In this document: piece by piece, positions 9,164 through 17,345 of the stretch
Numbering within the stretch: the stretch's first letter is position 1
Layout of the letters: the number at the start of each line of letters is the position of its first letter
From: Brevibacillus brevis NBRC 100599
Lineage (GTDB): Bacteria > Bacillota > Bacilli > Brevibacillales > Brevibacillaceae
Assembly: GCF_000010165.1 (NCBI RefSeq)
Contig: NC_012491.1
Span: 3,913,501-3,977,500 of the forward strand
Reading direction: 5' to 3'
Length of the DNA stretch: 64,000 bases
The notes under the pieces: model-generated
Seen by the model: the letters and a program-made list of their open reading frames with translations, nothing else
What the model was told of the DNA's origin: nothing
The model's database searches: none
Translations under genes and position numbers: made by a program

Positions 9164-9191
9164 AAAAGCCGTCCCACAAGGAACGACTTTC
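9164..9191 (-). terminator. Terminator of the DUF4870 gene
   Basis: On the minus strand AAGTCGTTCC pairs with GGGACGGCTT (two G-U pairs) around a four-base loop and runs into TTTTTG, just after the DUF4870 stop. Confidence 0.7.
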
Positions 9192-9201
9192 CCAAGATCG
9201 G

Positions 9202-9552
9202 TTATTTGATAAACCGGAGAGTGAGCGGGTAACGGAATTCTTTTCCCTCATTCGCTTTCACCGCAGCGATGATAACGAAGATCGCCCAAAAAATAAAAAG
9301 GGCTCCCAATAATAGTGCGCCGATAAAAATGATAATCAATAAACTTGAAATGGCGGCATAAATCATTACCGAGATGCTAAAATTCAGGGCCTCTTTTCCA
9401 TGCTGATAAAAAAAGGCTCCCTCTTCACGCTTGATCAACCATACGATTAAAGGTCCTAATACATTGCCGAACGGAACGACAAAACCAAGGAAGGCAGATA
9501 GATGTACGATCATCGCCCACATTCGCTCCTCTTTCCCATTCAGGAATTGCAT
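9202..9552 (-). CDS. DUF4870 membrane protein
   Basis: Small membrane protein of the DUF4870 (Tic20-like) group, role unknown. Features are EERMWAMIVHLSAFLGFVVP at the N terminus, then PLIVWLIKREEGAFFYQHGKEALNF, two further hydrophobic helices and a short tail ending YPLTLRFIK, all characteristic. Three to four membrane segments in 116 residues. GGGAGG lies seven bases before the ATG at 9552; the ATG at 9558 overlaps the spacer. Monocistronic with its own terminator. Confidence 0.88.
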   Translation of the reverse strand: MQFLNGKEERMWAMIVHLSAFLGFVVPFGNVLGPLIVWLIKREEGAFFYQHGKEALNFSISVMIYAAISSLLIIIFIGALLLGALFIFWAIFVIIAAVKANEGKEFRYPLTLRFIK

Positions 9553-9620
9553 ACCCATACCTCCCTTAACCCTTTTCCACTATTGTACGACAAATTGCAC
9601 GAAACTTGCGAAAAAACGAA

Positions 9621-9645
9621 AAAAGCGCCACCCCGGCGCCTTTCT
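9621..9645 (-). terminator. Terminator of the coat-like gene
   Basis: Minus strand: AAAGGCGCC, a short loop GGGGT, then GGCGCTTTTTTCG. It lies right behind the stop of the Cys/Gly-rich gene. Confidence 0.75.
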
Positions 9646-9648
9646 CTA

Positions 9649-9930
9649 TTAATACTTGCTCTCGTTACTTCCGCCGTGACTTCCACCGTAACCGCCGCCG
9701 TATCCGCCACCATAAGAGGAGCCGTAACCATCGAAGCCGCCATCGTAACCGCCGTAACCGCCGCCAAAGTGTTCAAAACCACCAAAGTGACCGTGACCGT
9801 GTCCACAACTACGACCGTATGGCTTACAATGGGTTCTGTAGTGTGGCTTGTAGAAGCAATGCTTTCTGTACACTTTCTTTTCGCAGCATTTAAAGCATCT
9901 GCGACGAGATCTTCTGCATCCGCAACTCAT
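9649..9930 (-). CDS. Cys/His-rich, Gly/Tyr-repeat protein, probably spore-coat related
   Basis: Not assignable to a named family. The 93-residue product has two halves: residues 1-45 are basic with nine Cys and several His (MSCGCRRSRRRCFKCCEKKV, then further Cys and His pairs), and residues 46-93 are runs of GGY, GGF and GHG repeats. This composition resembles small cross-linked coat or crust proteins of spore formers. The ATG at 9930 follows GGAG by eight bases. The repetitive GC-rich codons produce several long antisense open frames which I treat as shadows. Coat function is inferred from composition only. Confidence 0.72.
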   Translation of the reverse strand: MSCGCRRSRRRCFKCCEKKVYRKHCFYKPHYRTHCKPYGRSCGHGHGHFGGFEHFGGGYGGYDGGFDGYGSSYGGGYGGGYGGSHGGSNESKY

Positions 9931-10209
9931 TAACCTCACTCCTTCCTTTTCGTTACATCTACAAGGTATGTAGGTGATGACATATCGGCATGGACAGAAG
10001 TCTAGATTCTAGTCAAAATCAGCGGATGTCTCGTAGGCTATTTTGCAGTAGGAGTGGTCAAATGCTGATTGGATCGCTGTTTTTCCGAGCAAGACAGCGG
10101 ACCAGACGAAGCGAATTCAAAACTTATCGCCAATAAAAGGGAGGGCATTAAGCCTGTATACCGGGTCATACTAATGCAGATGACAAATCCTTAGGAAGAA
10201 GGTGCCTTC

Positions 10210-10380
10210 GTGGGAGAACACAGCCGTTTTCGTGAAGGAGAAAAGTCTCCGAAAAATGCCGTATACATGGAGATTGGTGAGTCCGGTGCAAGCGTGCAGG
10301 ACCCGATGATCATCGAGCTTTCCAGAGGGGAAAAGTTCCCCGCTACACGAAATAAAAATCGCGTATGGACGCAAAAGTAA
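10210..10380 (+). CDS. YjzC family protein
   Basis: A 56-residue protein that I recognise as YjzC-like, a small Bacillus family of unknown function reported in connection with sporulation. It reads MGEHSRFREGEKSPKNAVYM, then EIGESGASVQDP and RGEKFPATRNKNRVW, matching the family pattern of F-x-P/E-G-x-x-A-P-N near the start and E-K-F-P-x-T at the end. The start is a GTG at 10210 with AAGGTG five bases upstream; TAG closes the frame 15 bases before. A CATACTA box about 35 bases upstream resembles a mother-cell sigma factor -10 element, but no clear -35 is visible. Confidence 0.85.
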   Translation: MGEHSRFREGEKSPKNAVYMEIGESGASVQDPMIIELSRGEKFPATRNKNRVWTQK

Positions 10381-10390
10381 GGAATGCAAA

Positions 10391-10432
10391 AAACCAACCT
10401 GGCAGCATGCACAAGGTTGGTTTCTCTTTTTT
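10391..10432. terminator. Bidirectional terminator between yjzC-like and sigma-1.1-like genes
   Basis: AAACCAACCT pairs with AGGTTGGTTT around a 13-base loop; T-rich on the plus strand (TTTCTCTTTTTT) and A-rich on the left flank, so it can serve both convergent genes. Confidence 0.85.
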
Positions 10433-10685
10433 ACGAATGGTCGTCGTCTTCGTCGTCGTTTTCTTCCTCTTCGTCTTCTTCATCGCCGCTTACGTAAATA
10501 ATGGTGACACCCAAGCTCTCCAATAACGAAAGGACTTCTTTGTTCAACTCCTGATCCATGAGCAATCCCAGGCTTTCCACAAGCTCGAGCTCTTCCAGCT
10601 CGCCCTGTTCAGCATCCTCGATCAGTTCTATAATTTCGGTCATTCGCTTTTTTTCCAATACGGCTACGAGTTCATCTCTTGTCAT
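10431..10685 (-). CDS. Small acidic protein resembling sigma-70 region 1.1
   Basis: An 84-residue acidic protein without a firm family. Its predicted helices end in LLESLGVTIIYVSGDEEDEE and a run of Asp/Glu, which is the pattern seen at the end of region 1.1 of primary sigma factors (a helical bundle closing with a leu-gly-val/ile strand and an acidic linker). No sigma regions 1.2-4 follow. In sigma-70, region 1.1 mimics DNA and gates the polymerase channel, so a free-standing version could be a polymerase-binding modulator; that is inference. Convergent with the YjzC-like gene, sharing its terminator. Confidence 0.7.
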   Translation of the reverse strand: MTRDELVAVLEKKRMTEIIELIEDAEQGELEELELVESLGLLMDQELNKEVLSLLESLGVTIIYVSGDEEDEEEENDDEDDDHS

Positions 10686-10776
10686 AAATCGTTTTACACC
10701 TCATTTTCTACTCTCTATGCTTTATAATAGTACATAAACGATCCATTGAAAACCAAGCAGTGAGGTGAAGATCACC

Positions 10777-11310
10777 ATGTATCCGCAACCGTATCTGGAT
10801 TATTTGATCCAGTTTCATGTAGAACGCGATTATTTTGAGTGTCATGAGATTCTCGAGGAGTATTGGAAAAGCGCTCCTCCCCATGAGCGACAGCCTGTGT
10901 GGGTTGGTTTGATTCAAATCTCCGTCGCTCTTTATCATCAGAGACGCGGGAATCAGGCAGGTGCAATCAAGATGCTCACGAGCGCCATTTCCCTTGTCAA
11001 AAAGCATCATCTAGACATCCAAAAGCTTGGGTTGGATAGTGATAGTCTGGCGAGCCTGCTTGAAGAGCGTCTGACAGAAATGCAAAATGGTCAGCCCTAT
11101 CGAAGCATGTCTCTGCCCATGTCCGATGCTTTGAAACAGGCATATCAAGAGGCTTGTACGATGCAAAATCACCCTGAGCATAGGGATAGCGATATGCAAG
11201 ACGCCTACTTGCTGAATAAGCATACCTTGAGGGATCGCAGCGAAGTTATGGCAGAACGCCAGCACCAGCTACAAAAGCGCGAAGCACGTCGGAACAACGA
11301 GTCAAACTAA
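10777..11310 (+). CDS. DUF309 (YpuF-like) protein
   Basis: DUF309 protein of unknown biochemical function. The family core is plain: LIQFHVERDYFECHEILEEYWK near residue 8-29 (H-E-x-L-E-x-x-W motif), then VGLIQISVALYHQRRGN, forming an all-alpha bundle. GAGGTGA is eight bases before the ATG at 10777, which I choose over the GTG at 10765 that overlaps the Shine-Dalgarno. The C-terminal 50 residues are hydrophilic and rich in Gln, Arg and Glu. Its stop overlaps the stop of the convergent KptA-like gene by four bases, with no terminator between them. Confidence 0.88.
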   Translation: MYPQPYLDYLIQFHVERDYFECHEILEEYWKSAPPHERQPVWVGLIQISVALYHQRRGNQAGAIKMLTSAISLVKKHHLDIQKLGLDSDSLASLLEERLTEMQNGQPYRSMSLPMSDALKQAYQEACTMQNHPEHRDSDMQDAYLLNKHTLRDRSEVMAERQHQLQKREARRNNESN

Positions 11311-11861
11311 TCTGCGCACAGCTGTAAATAACTGGATGGGACAGCGTCGCTCAAGCAATAGTGCTCACCCACTCGGTAAAAGCAAATGCCGGCTTCATGG
11401 GCTTCCTTTGCATTCACAGTGACGAGGCGCAATGTGTCTGTCGGCTCTCCTATATGCTCCGGTCTATCCGCAAGCTGCACATACTCACTGGCGATCGGTA
11501 ACAGGCCGCCAGTGAGTACTTGTTTCAATAACTTTCGATGTGTCCCGTAATAGAGAACATCAGGTGGCACGATCTCCATGAGCCTGCTTTTTGCAATCGA
11601 GGGCAAAAAGCCGTAGGTAACTCGAATGAGTGATCCTCCGTCCCATTCGATACTCCGCTCCGGATCGAATTCCACGACTTGATGAAGATCTTGCCTGGTT
11701 ATGTATGCGCACCCTTTCAGTGTATGAAGATATTCCAGCAACGGCTCAACCGGGGTATACCCATACGTGTCATAGTAGAGTTGAAATGCTTCACTGTTTT
11801 GCCGAAGTATGCTAAGCAATCGCTTGCGAAGTCTCGTTTCCTTATGTATCGCCAGCATCAT
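11307..11861 (-). CDS. KptA/Tpt1-like RNA 2'-phosphotransferase homologue lacking catalytic histidines
   Basis: KptA/Tpt1 enzymes remove an internal RNA 2'-phosphate using NAD. This 184-residue protein aligns by eye over its whole length: LLSILRQNSEAFQLYYDTYG corresponds to the LSFVLRHKPEAIG region, then a DGG-LIRV stretch, PPDVLYYGTHRKLL for the PP-FLYHGT motif, and EYVQLA for YVHLS. In each motif the conserved His is replaced (LRH to LRQ, QGHS to TYGF, YHGT to YYGT, YVHLS to YVQLA), so normal catalysis is doubtful. AGGAGG precedes the ATG at 11861. It follows the CPBP gene by 18 bases in one transcript. Confidence 0.75.
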   Translation of the reverse strand: MMLAIHKETRLRKRLLSILRQNSEAFQLYYDTYGYTPVEPLLEYLHTLKGCAYITRQDLHQVVEFDPERSIEWDGGSLIRVTYGFLPSIAKSRLMEIVPPDVLYYGTHRKLLKQVLTGGLLPIASEYVQLADRPEHIGEPTDTLRLVTVNAKEAHEAGICFYRVGEHYCLSDAVPSSYLQLCAD

Positions 11862-11879
11862 TTTCTCCCTCCTATCCGG

Positions 11880-12560
11880 TCAATAAATCCAAAGAACCAC
11901 AGCTAGTGCGAGACCCAAATCCGCGAGTAAATGACTAATCCAGTTTGGATAAATCGAAGGAAACATTTCTTTCAGCCATCCCCATATCAGCCCTACACCA
12001 AAAACCAACGACGTTATGAACAAGCCGTTTCGCAAACCAAATAGGAGCGTAGAGATAATCAGGTGATACAAAGAATAAAAAAAGCCAGAAAGAAAAATGG
12101 ATAGGAAGCGGGATAAGGATGCACGAAACCGCTGCAATACGAAGCCTCGCCAGAACAATTCTTCCAGCAGCGAGTTAATGAAAATAAGATAGACGGAAAA
12201 AACCCAAATCCAGCGGCGCTTAATCCCCCATGCTTCCATGCCTGCTCGAACAGCTTCAGGTCTTCCCGGTTCCTGCAAGAGCAACCAAAGTCCAGCAAGC
12301 ACTCCTGTCAACATCAGAACGCCAAGTGCCAGTCCGTATAAAGTACCCTGCCATTCAAAACTTCCCCACGCGGACTGCCATTGCTTGCGCAAATCTCCTT
12401 CCCACCATCCGTGAATGACGGGAATACAGATGCATACGAGCACATGAAAAGAAAAAAACGTGATAATGACACTATGCTTTTCCACCAGTCCGTAAAAGAT
12501 CGTGAGTGTCGCAGCAAACCCATACACAATCAACAGTAGCAACGTTCGTTTTCGCGCCAT
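11880..12560 (-). CDS. CPBP family intramembrane glutamic protease
   Basis: Membrane protein of the CPBP (CAAX protease/bacteriocin self-immunity, Abi) family with about seven hydrophobic helices in 226 residues. The three active-site motifs are seen: LLEELFWRGFVLQRF (EExxxR), FFYSLYHL (FxxxH) and NWISHLLAD near the C terminus. Such enzymes cleave within membranes and act in secretion, prenyl-protein processing or bacteriocin immunity; the target here is unknown. First gene of a pair with the KptA-like gene, divergent from the MFS transporter. Confidence 0.87.
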   Translation of the reverse strand: MARKRTLLLLIVYGFAATLTIFYGLVEKHSVIITFFSFHVLVCICIPVIHGWWEGDLRKQWQSAWGSFEWQGTLYGLALGVLMLTGVLAGLWLLLQEPGRPEAVRAGMEAWGIKRRWIWVFSVYLIFINSLLEELFWRGFVLQRFRASLSRFLSIFLSGFFYSLYHLIISTLLFGLRNGLFITSLVFGVGLIWGWLKEMFPSIYPNWISHLLADLGLALAVVLWIY

Positions 12561-12668
12561 TTACGAATATCTCCTTTGGGCGTAATGGCCGCAGCATTGC
12601 GTTAGTTTGTCCGTTATGAATACGAAGAATACCCACAAAGACAATAAATATACAAGCGTTTGCATGAA

Positions 12669-12677
12669 TGCTATACT
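12669..12677 (+). promoter_or_regulatory. Extended -10 promoter element upstream of the MFS gene
   Basis: TGCTATACT is an extended -10 box located about 77 bases upstream of the MFS start; no good -35 hexamer is visible. Confidence 0.4.
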
Positions 12678-12753
12678 AGAGAAATCGCTTTTTCTCAAAT
12701 GAAAGGATCGGTTTAAATTTTTACCTATCTAACGAATGTTTGGAGTGGCTCTC

Positions 12754-13953
12754 ATGTTATGGCGTAATCGTACCTTTCTGCTTTTAATGAGCGGAGAGAT
12801 CGTCGCGGGAGCGGGCATGTGGATTTCGATTATTGCCAATCTTTCGTTCATGCAGAAACTTGTTCCTTCTGATACGGTGAAGGGCTTGATTCTGATGTGT
12901 GGATTGGTGGTCAGCATTCTCCTCGCCCCAAAAGCGGGTGTGGTGATTGACATGTACGACAAAGGCAAGATCATGCTGTTTGCCAGCCTGATCCGGACAC
13001 TTAGCCCAGTCTTCATGTTCCCAGCTCTTGCAAATGATTCTCTTCTGTGGATGATCGTATCTTTGATCGTGATGCAATGCTCTGCTGCTTTTTATTTTCC
13101 GACCGTGCAGGCTTCCTTGCCAGCCATCCTTTCTCAGGACGAGTTACTCAAGGCGAACAGCGCATATTTGAATATCTCTACGCTCTCGCGCATTGGCGGA
13201 ACAGCAATCGGCGGTATACTCGTTGCGTCCATGGACCTGTCCATGCTGTATGTATTCTCTATCATCGCGTATGCAGTACTCGCTGTGGTCACGCTCTTTC
13301 TCCGCATTCCTCCAGTCACTTCTCGGAAAATTCAGGAAAAAGTGGAGTTTCGCGAAGTACTGACGATCTCGCGACAAGACCCGGCTTTGTTTGTCGGACT
13401 GATTAATAATGGGTTGATCACCTTGTTCCTTGGTGGTGTGAACCTGATGATCTTGAACTTTAGTGAGCTGCAACAGGAACCTCAGCTCATGGGATGGATC
13501 TATGCGGCAGAAGGAATCAGCATTTTGATTGGGGGACTCTTGGCAAAACGTTGGATAGGTCACAGAAATCTCGTGGCAGCTTCCACCATCATGCTCTTTT
13601 TCTTCGCGCTGTCCCAGTTTGGCATGTCATTCGCCGATAACAAATTCATGGTCCTTGCTTCCTTCTCCGTGTTCGGCTTTGTCGTTGCTTTCTTCTTCCC
13701 GGTCACCGCAACGATTTTCCAGAAGCGCCTGCCACCACACCAGCAAGGGCGATTCTTTTCTTTCAAGAGCATGCTAGATCGTGGATTTTTCTTGTTGGCT
13801 CTTGCGATTACAGGAGTTGGGCTGGACCTTCTCGGCATTAGCGGCTACCTCCTTTTCATAGGCTCGCTAACACTGCTCTTTGGCTTGTTAACTTTTATTT
13901 ACAGTAAAAAGCATAAGCTGGATGTTCGCTCTCATGATGAAGCTGCTGCCTAA
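12754..13953 (+). CDS. MFS transporter (macrolide-efflux/enterobactin-exporter type)
   Basis: Major facilitator with 12 predicted helices in 399 residues, of the group that includes MefA-like and EntS-like exporters; proton-driven export of a small molecule is likely. The N terminus LWRNRTFLLLMSGEIVAGAGMW is typical of this group, and the loop DMYDKGKIML between helices two and three corresponds to the MFS motif A (D-R-x-x-R) in weak form. GGAG lies eight bases before the ATG at 12754; the ATG at 12736 has no such site. It is followed by ccdC after about 100 bases. The substrate is unknown. Confidence 0.87.
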   Translation: MLWRNRTFLLLMSGEIVAGAGMWISIIANLSFMQKLVPSDTVKGLILMCGLVVSILLAPKAGVVIDMYDKGKIMLFASLIRTLSPVFMFPALANDSLLWMIVSLIVMQCSAAFYFPTVQASLPAILSQDELLKANSAYLNISTLSRIGGTAIGGILVASMDLSMLYVFSIIAYAVLAVVTLFLRIPPVTSRKIQEKVEFREVLTISRQDPALFVGLINNGLITLFLGGVNLMILNFSELQQEPQLMGWIYAAEGISILIGGLLAKRWIGHRNLVAASTIMLFFFALSQFGMSFADNKFMVLASFSVFGFVVAFFFPVTATIFQKRLPPHQQGRFFSFKSMLDRGFFLLALAITGVGLDLLGISGYLLFIGSLTLLFGLLTFIYSKKHKLDVRSHDEAAA

Positions 13954-14051
13954 TATCGGAATGGAACGTACCAAGACAACCGCTTTCCTATCGACCATGC
14001 TTTGGTGTACACTAGTGAATGTACGTTGAACACGAATGGAGGCGTTTTTCC

Positions 14052-14531
14052 ATGCAGATCCTTTCCTCTCCCGTTTTGGGAATCCTGCTGCCTCTCGTGA
14101 TGGCTATTGCAGTGATCTTTTTGAGAATGCGTCGGCAAAAAAAGCCAGCTTCTGCAAAAAGCATTATTTTGCCACCATTCTTTATGGCGACAGGGTTTGC
14201 GATGTTCTTGTTCCCGGAGGCGCAATTACCGCCCAAGTTTGATATTGCAGCCTTTGTGGTTGGGGTAATCTTTTCGATTCCGTTGATTATGACGTCACGT
14301 TTCGAAATCATTGGGCAAGATGTGTATTTGAAACGGTCCCGTGCGTTTTTCTTCATTTTGTCCGGTCTGTTGGTCATCCGGCTGATTATTAAACTGTTGA
14401 TCAATGATAGCTTTACACCGATTCAAACAGGTGGACTGTTCTTCTTGCTCGCATTTGGTATGCTCGTGCCTTGGCGTATCGCGATGCTGGTGATGTACCG
14501 GAATTTAACTAAAAAAACGTTTGGTACCTAG
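14052..14531 (+). CDS. CcdC-like membrane protein (DUF1453)
   Basis: Polytopic membrane protein of the CcdC group, named for a Bacillus gene lying next to the cytochrome c maturation gene ccdA, though CcdC itself is not shown to be essential. It has about five helices in 159 residues, with the conserved MRRQKKPASAKSIILPPFFMATGFAMF segment in the first 60 residues (shown in part) and LKRSRAFFFILSGLLVIR later. GGAGG is nine bases before the ATG at 14052; the ATG at 14019 lacks a site. No cytochrome maturation gene is adjacent here. A terminator follows at once. Confidence 0.85.
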   Translation: MQILSSPVLGILLPLVMAIAVIFLRMRRQKKPASAKSIILPPFFMATGFAMFLFPEAQLPPKFDIAAFVVGVIFSIPLIMTSRFEIIGQDVYLKRSRAFFFILSGLLVIRLIIKLLINDSFTPIQTGGLFFLLAFGMLVPWRIAMLVMYRNLTKKTFGT

Positions 14532-14533
14532 TA

Positions 14534-14566
14534 AAAAAACCACCTCCATTGCGAGGTGGTTTCTTT
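14534..14566. terminator. ccdC terminator, target of the group II intron
   Basis: AAACCACCTC pairs with GAGGTGGTTT around CATTGC and is followed by CTTTCA. Before insertion it would also have served the convergent gene at 16464-17345. The group II intron begins two bases after the T tract. Confidence 0.88.
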
Positions 14567-14568
14567 CA

Positions 14569-16458
14569 GTGCGCCCAGCATGGGCGATAACTCTAGGGTG
14601 TAAGTCCCGAACGGGGGTTGGCTGTACCAACCGTTAGCTCAAGGCAAGGGTGTCTACCGTGAGGTGGAATCTGGAGGAAGCCGGCGGCAAAGTCCCGACC
14701 TGAGGTACACGAATCCAATTTGAGGCTGTTGTATTCGGGCGAGTCTGCTGAACAAGACGAAGCCCTATACAGCCAAGGAATACAGCAGTAAACTTGGGCA
14801 GGTACATGGGATGAAAGTTATCGCTCTTACCTGGGGAGGTCTGCATGAAGTGCCTTCAAATGTTGGTAACCGTCTCCGTAAGGAGTCGCTGAACATGCAG
14901 AAGTCAGCAGAAGCCATAGTACCCAAATAAAGGACGCTTGAACGGGGAAGGGCTGAACATTAAGTCAACACATCCGCTAATCACTTTCGTGATCATACTG
15001 TGAAGCAGAATTCCGTAAGGAACTACTCTTGGAGAATAAGGGTGAAGCCCTGAGGGTACAAGAGAGGGCTGAGTATTGACCGACAAGACTAGAAGGATGC
15101 GTGCGAAGGAAAGGGTATCGTCATGGAGTTGTTGGAGAAAGTCCTATCACGGGAAAATCTATTAGTGGCGCTCGAAAGAGTGGAGAGAAACAAAGGATCG
15201 GCGGGAATCGACAGTGTTTCAACCGAACAACTGCGCGATTATATCCGTGAACACTGGTTAACCATTAAAGAACAGATTATGAAAGGAACCTATAAACCTT
15301 CCCCTGTCCGCAGAGTCGAAATCCCGAAAACTGACGGAGGGGTAAGGTTATTAGGTATTCCTACCGTGATAGATCGCTTAATCCAACAAGCCATTCTCCA
15401 AGTTCTTACTCCCATATTCGATCCCCACTTTTCAGAATCGAGTTTCGGATTCCGACCGAATCGCAGTGCGCATGACGCTATGAGACAGGCACAATCTTAT
15501 ATTTCCGAAGGATATCGCTTTGTCGTAGATATGGACTTAGAGAAATTCTTCGACCGGGTAAATCACGATATTTTAATGAGTCGGGTTGCCCGAAAAGTAA
15601 AAGACAAAGCTTTGTTGAAACTTATTCGCGCATACTTACAAGCAGGCATCATGATCAATGGAGTCTGCCTCTCGGCAGTAGAAGGCACACCACAAGGTGG
15701 CCCGCTTAGTCCGTTATTGGCGAACATCCTGCTTGACGACTTGGATAAAGAGCTGGAAAAGAGAGGACATCGCTTTTGTAGATATGCAGACGATAGCAAC
15801 ATCTACGTGAAAACAAAGCGGGCGGGAGAACGGGTAAAAGAGAGTATCCAAAACTACTTGGAGAAGGTACTTAAGCTAAAAGTAAATGAGCAGAAAAGTG
15901 CAGTGGATCGACCTTGGAAACGTAAGTTCCTCGGTTTCAGTTTCACTAACGCAAAGCAAGCAAGGATTCGGCTTCATCCAAAATCACTTCTGAAGTTGAA
16001 AGAGAAAATCCGCTTCATCACAAATCCGGTATGGAGCATCTCTATGGATGAAAGGATTGGGAAGCTAAACCAGTATCTCATGGGATGGGTTGGATATTTC
16101 GCCCTTGCAGATGCAAAGAAAATTCTACAATCCATCGAAGAATGGATACGGCGCAGACTCCGACTTTGCTTGTGGTCTCAGTGGAAGCGAATAAAAACCC
16201 GATATCGAGAACTTCGTTCTCTGGGTTTATCACACGTCCAAGCAATAGAAATTGCAAACACCCGAAAGGGTGCGTGGCGTTCCACAAAGACTCCTCAAAT
16301 ACACAAAGCCCTCGGAGTTGCATACTGGCAACAACAAGGGCTGAAAAGTTTAGTACAACGATATTCTGTTCTTCGTCAAGCTTGATGAACCGCCGTATAC
16401 CGGACGGTACGTACGGTGGTGTGAGAGGACGGGAGTTAGTCACTCCCTCCTACTCGAT
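14569..16458 (+). mobile_element. Group II intron (bacterial class C type)
   Basis: The element starts with GTGCG at 14569, directly behind a terminator hairpin, and ends near 16458 after a domain V/VI region. Domain V is visible at about 16385-16421 as ACCGCCGTATACCGGACGGTACGTACGGTG in pieces, with the CCGCCGTAT form seen in class C rather than the AGC triad, and domain VI follows as GGGAGTTAGTCACTCCC with a CCTACTCGAT end. The 5' part (14569-15122) is structured RNA with no gene. Insertion just after a terminator stem is the known habit of class C introns. It encodes its own reverse transcriptase/maturase and looks complete at 1.89 kb. Confidence 0.9.
15123..16385 (+). CDS. ltrA: Group II intron reverse transcriptase/maturase
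   Basis: Intron-encoded protein that assists splicing and copies the intron into new DNA sites. In 420 residues it shows the RT blocks IPKTDGGVRLLGIPTVIDRL, SSFGFRPNRSAHDAM, FVVDMDLEKFFDRVNHD, GTPQGGPLSPLLANILLDDLD and the catalytic YADD, then an X/maturase domain with FLGFSFTNAK and a second group II maturase-specific stretch. There is no C-terminal HNH endonuclease, as usual for class C. GGAAAGGG precedes the ATG at 15123. No frameshift is seen, so the protein is probably functional. Confidence 0.95.
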   Translation: MELLEKVLSRENLLVALERVERNKGSAGIDSVSTEQLRDYIREHWLTIKEQIMKGTYKPSPVRRVEIPKTDGGVRLLGIPTVIDRLIQQAILQVLTPIFDPHFSESSFGFRPNRSAHDAMRQAQSYISEGYRFVVDMDLEKFFDRVNHDILMSRVARKVKDKALLKLIRAYLQAGIMINGVCLSAVEGTPQGGPLSPLLANILLDDLDKELEKRGHRFCRYADDSNIYVKTKRAGERVKESIQNYLEKVLKLKVNEQKSAVDRPWKRKFLGFSFTNAKQARIRLHPKSLLKLKEKIRFITNPVWSISMDERIGKLNQYLMGWVGYFALADAKKILQSIEEWIRRRLRLCLWSQWKRIKTRYRELRSLGLSHVQAIEIANTRKGAWRSTKTPQIHKALGVAYWQQQGLKSLVQRYSVLRQA

Positions 16459-16463
16459 TTTAT

Positions 16464-17345
16464 TCAATCATCAAAAAAGAAATCTGCATTCGCTTCACAT
16501 CTATTTGATAATCCAGAACCAGTCGGTAATTCGTAAGGCTCCCCTTTCCCGCAAACAGTGATGGGGTACCCTTCCGTCGGAAGTTGATCATTGGTAATGG
16601 TTTTGATTTCTTTCCCCTGGATCACATATTTTTGCTGATACTCGTCAGCATTCTTTATCCGTTCTCCATCGAATCTGAGGGTATACCCTACAAATGGCTG
16701 TTCCAGAGAAAGGTTTCGAACCTGGACCTCATCCAACACTTCAAAAAATCTCGAAGCCTCTACAAATTCCCCATATTCGACCCCTTTAGCACCGATTTTC
16801 TCAGCGCGGATTGTATATCGATTTGTGTCAGCAGAAAAATGGATATCATAATAAATGGAGTCCTTTTCTGAAACGCTGACTACATAATAGTACAAGCGAT
16901 CAATCAGACCATTTTTTTGATAATGCGACTTGAAATATACCAGCCGTGCATGCTCGTCGATTTTGAGTTGATCTCGAATCGTCCTCCAATCATTCGTGAA
17001 TTTGATTTGAAACATATTGTTGCTGGCAGCTACTACATCTCGTGGACGTTCAAACAGTTCCCTCTCCACTGCTGGCGAAATCAAATACAGGATGAGGAAA
17101 CATGCTAAACCGAGATAAGCGGAACGTTTTTTTGTTTTCACATTCGTCATTGGACGGAAAATCAAAAGAAATAGCAAAAAGCCCAAAGGTAACGGCATCT
17201 CGTTTACCTTAAAAGCAAATGCCCCTAACCAAAAATATCCGACAATTTTCCATCCTAGGTTTGACTCGGTTTCTTCACGTTTTTTGTAAATAAAGACTAA
17301 CAGAACAATTAGGATGATGGCTAACAAGATACTCATTATGGGCAT
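16464..17345 (-). CDS. Hypothetical membrane protein
   Basis: Not recognised. The 293-residue product has three hydrophobic segments in the first 100 residues (including LLAIILIVLLVFIYKKR and LGLACFLILYLISPAV) and then about 190 hydrophilic residues that are likely extracytoplasmic, with a beta-rich look and a KVNEMPLPLGFLLFLL loop in between. The ATG at 17345 is preceded by AGAGGTG; a GTG at 17354 lies within that site. Its stop is only five bases from the 3' end of the group II intron, so the intron separates it from the terminator it would have shared with ccdC. The region is more AT-rich than its surroundings. Confidence 0.7.
   Translation of the reverse strand: MPIMSILLAIILIVLLVFIYKKREETESNLGWKIVGYFWLGAFAFKVNEMPLPLGFLLFLLIFRPMTNVKTKKRSAYLGLACFLILYLISPAVERELFERPRDVVAASNNMFQIKFTNDWRTIRDQLKIDEHARLVYFKSHYQKNGLIDRLYYYVVSVSEKDSIYYDIHFSADTNRYTIRAEKIGAKGVEYGEFVEASRFFEVLDEVQVRNLSLEQPFVGYTLRFDGERIKNADEYQQKYVIQGKEIKTITNDQLPTEGYPITVCGKGEPYELPTGSGLSNRCEANADFFFDD

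Noticed and set aside
9502..9933. Thr/Ala/Val-rich and Arg/Asn-rich open frames opposite the coat-like gene
   Set aside because: They are the complement of GGY-type repeats; the minus frame has the ribosome-binding site and terminator.
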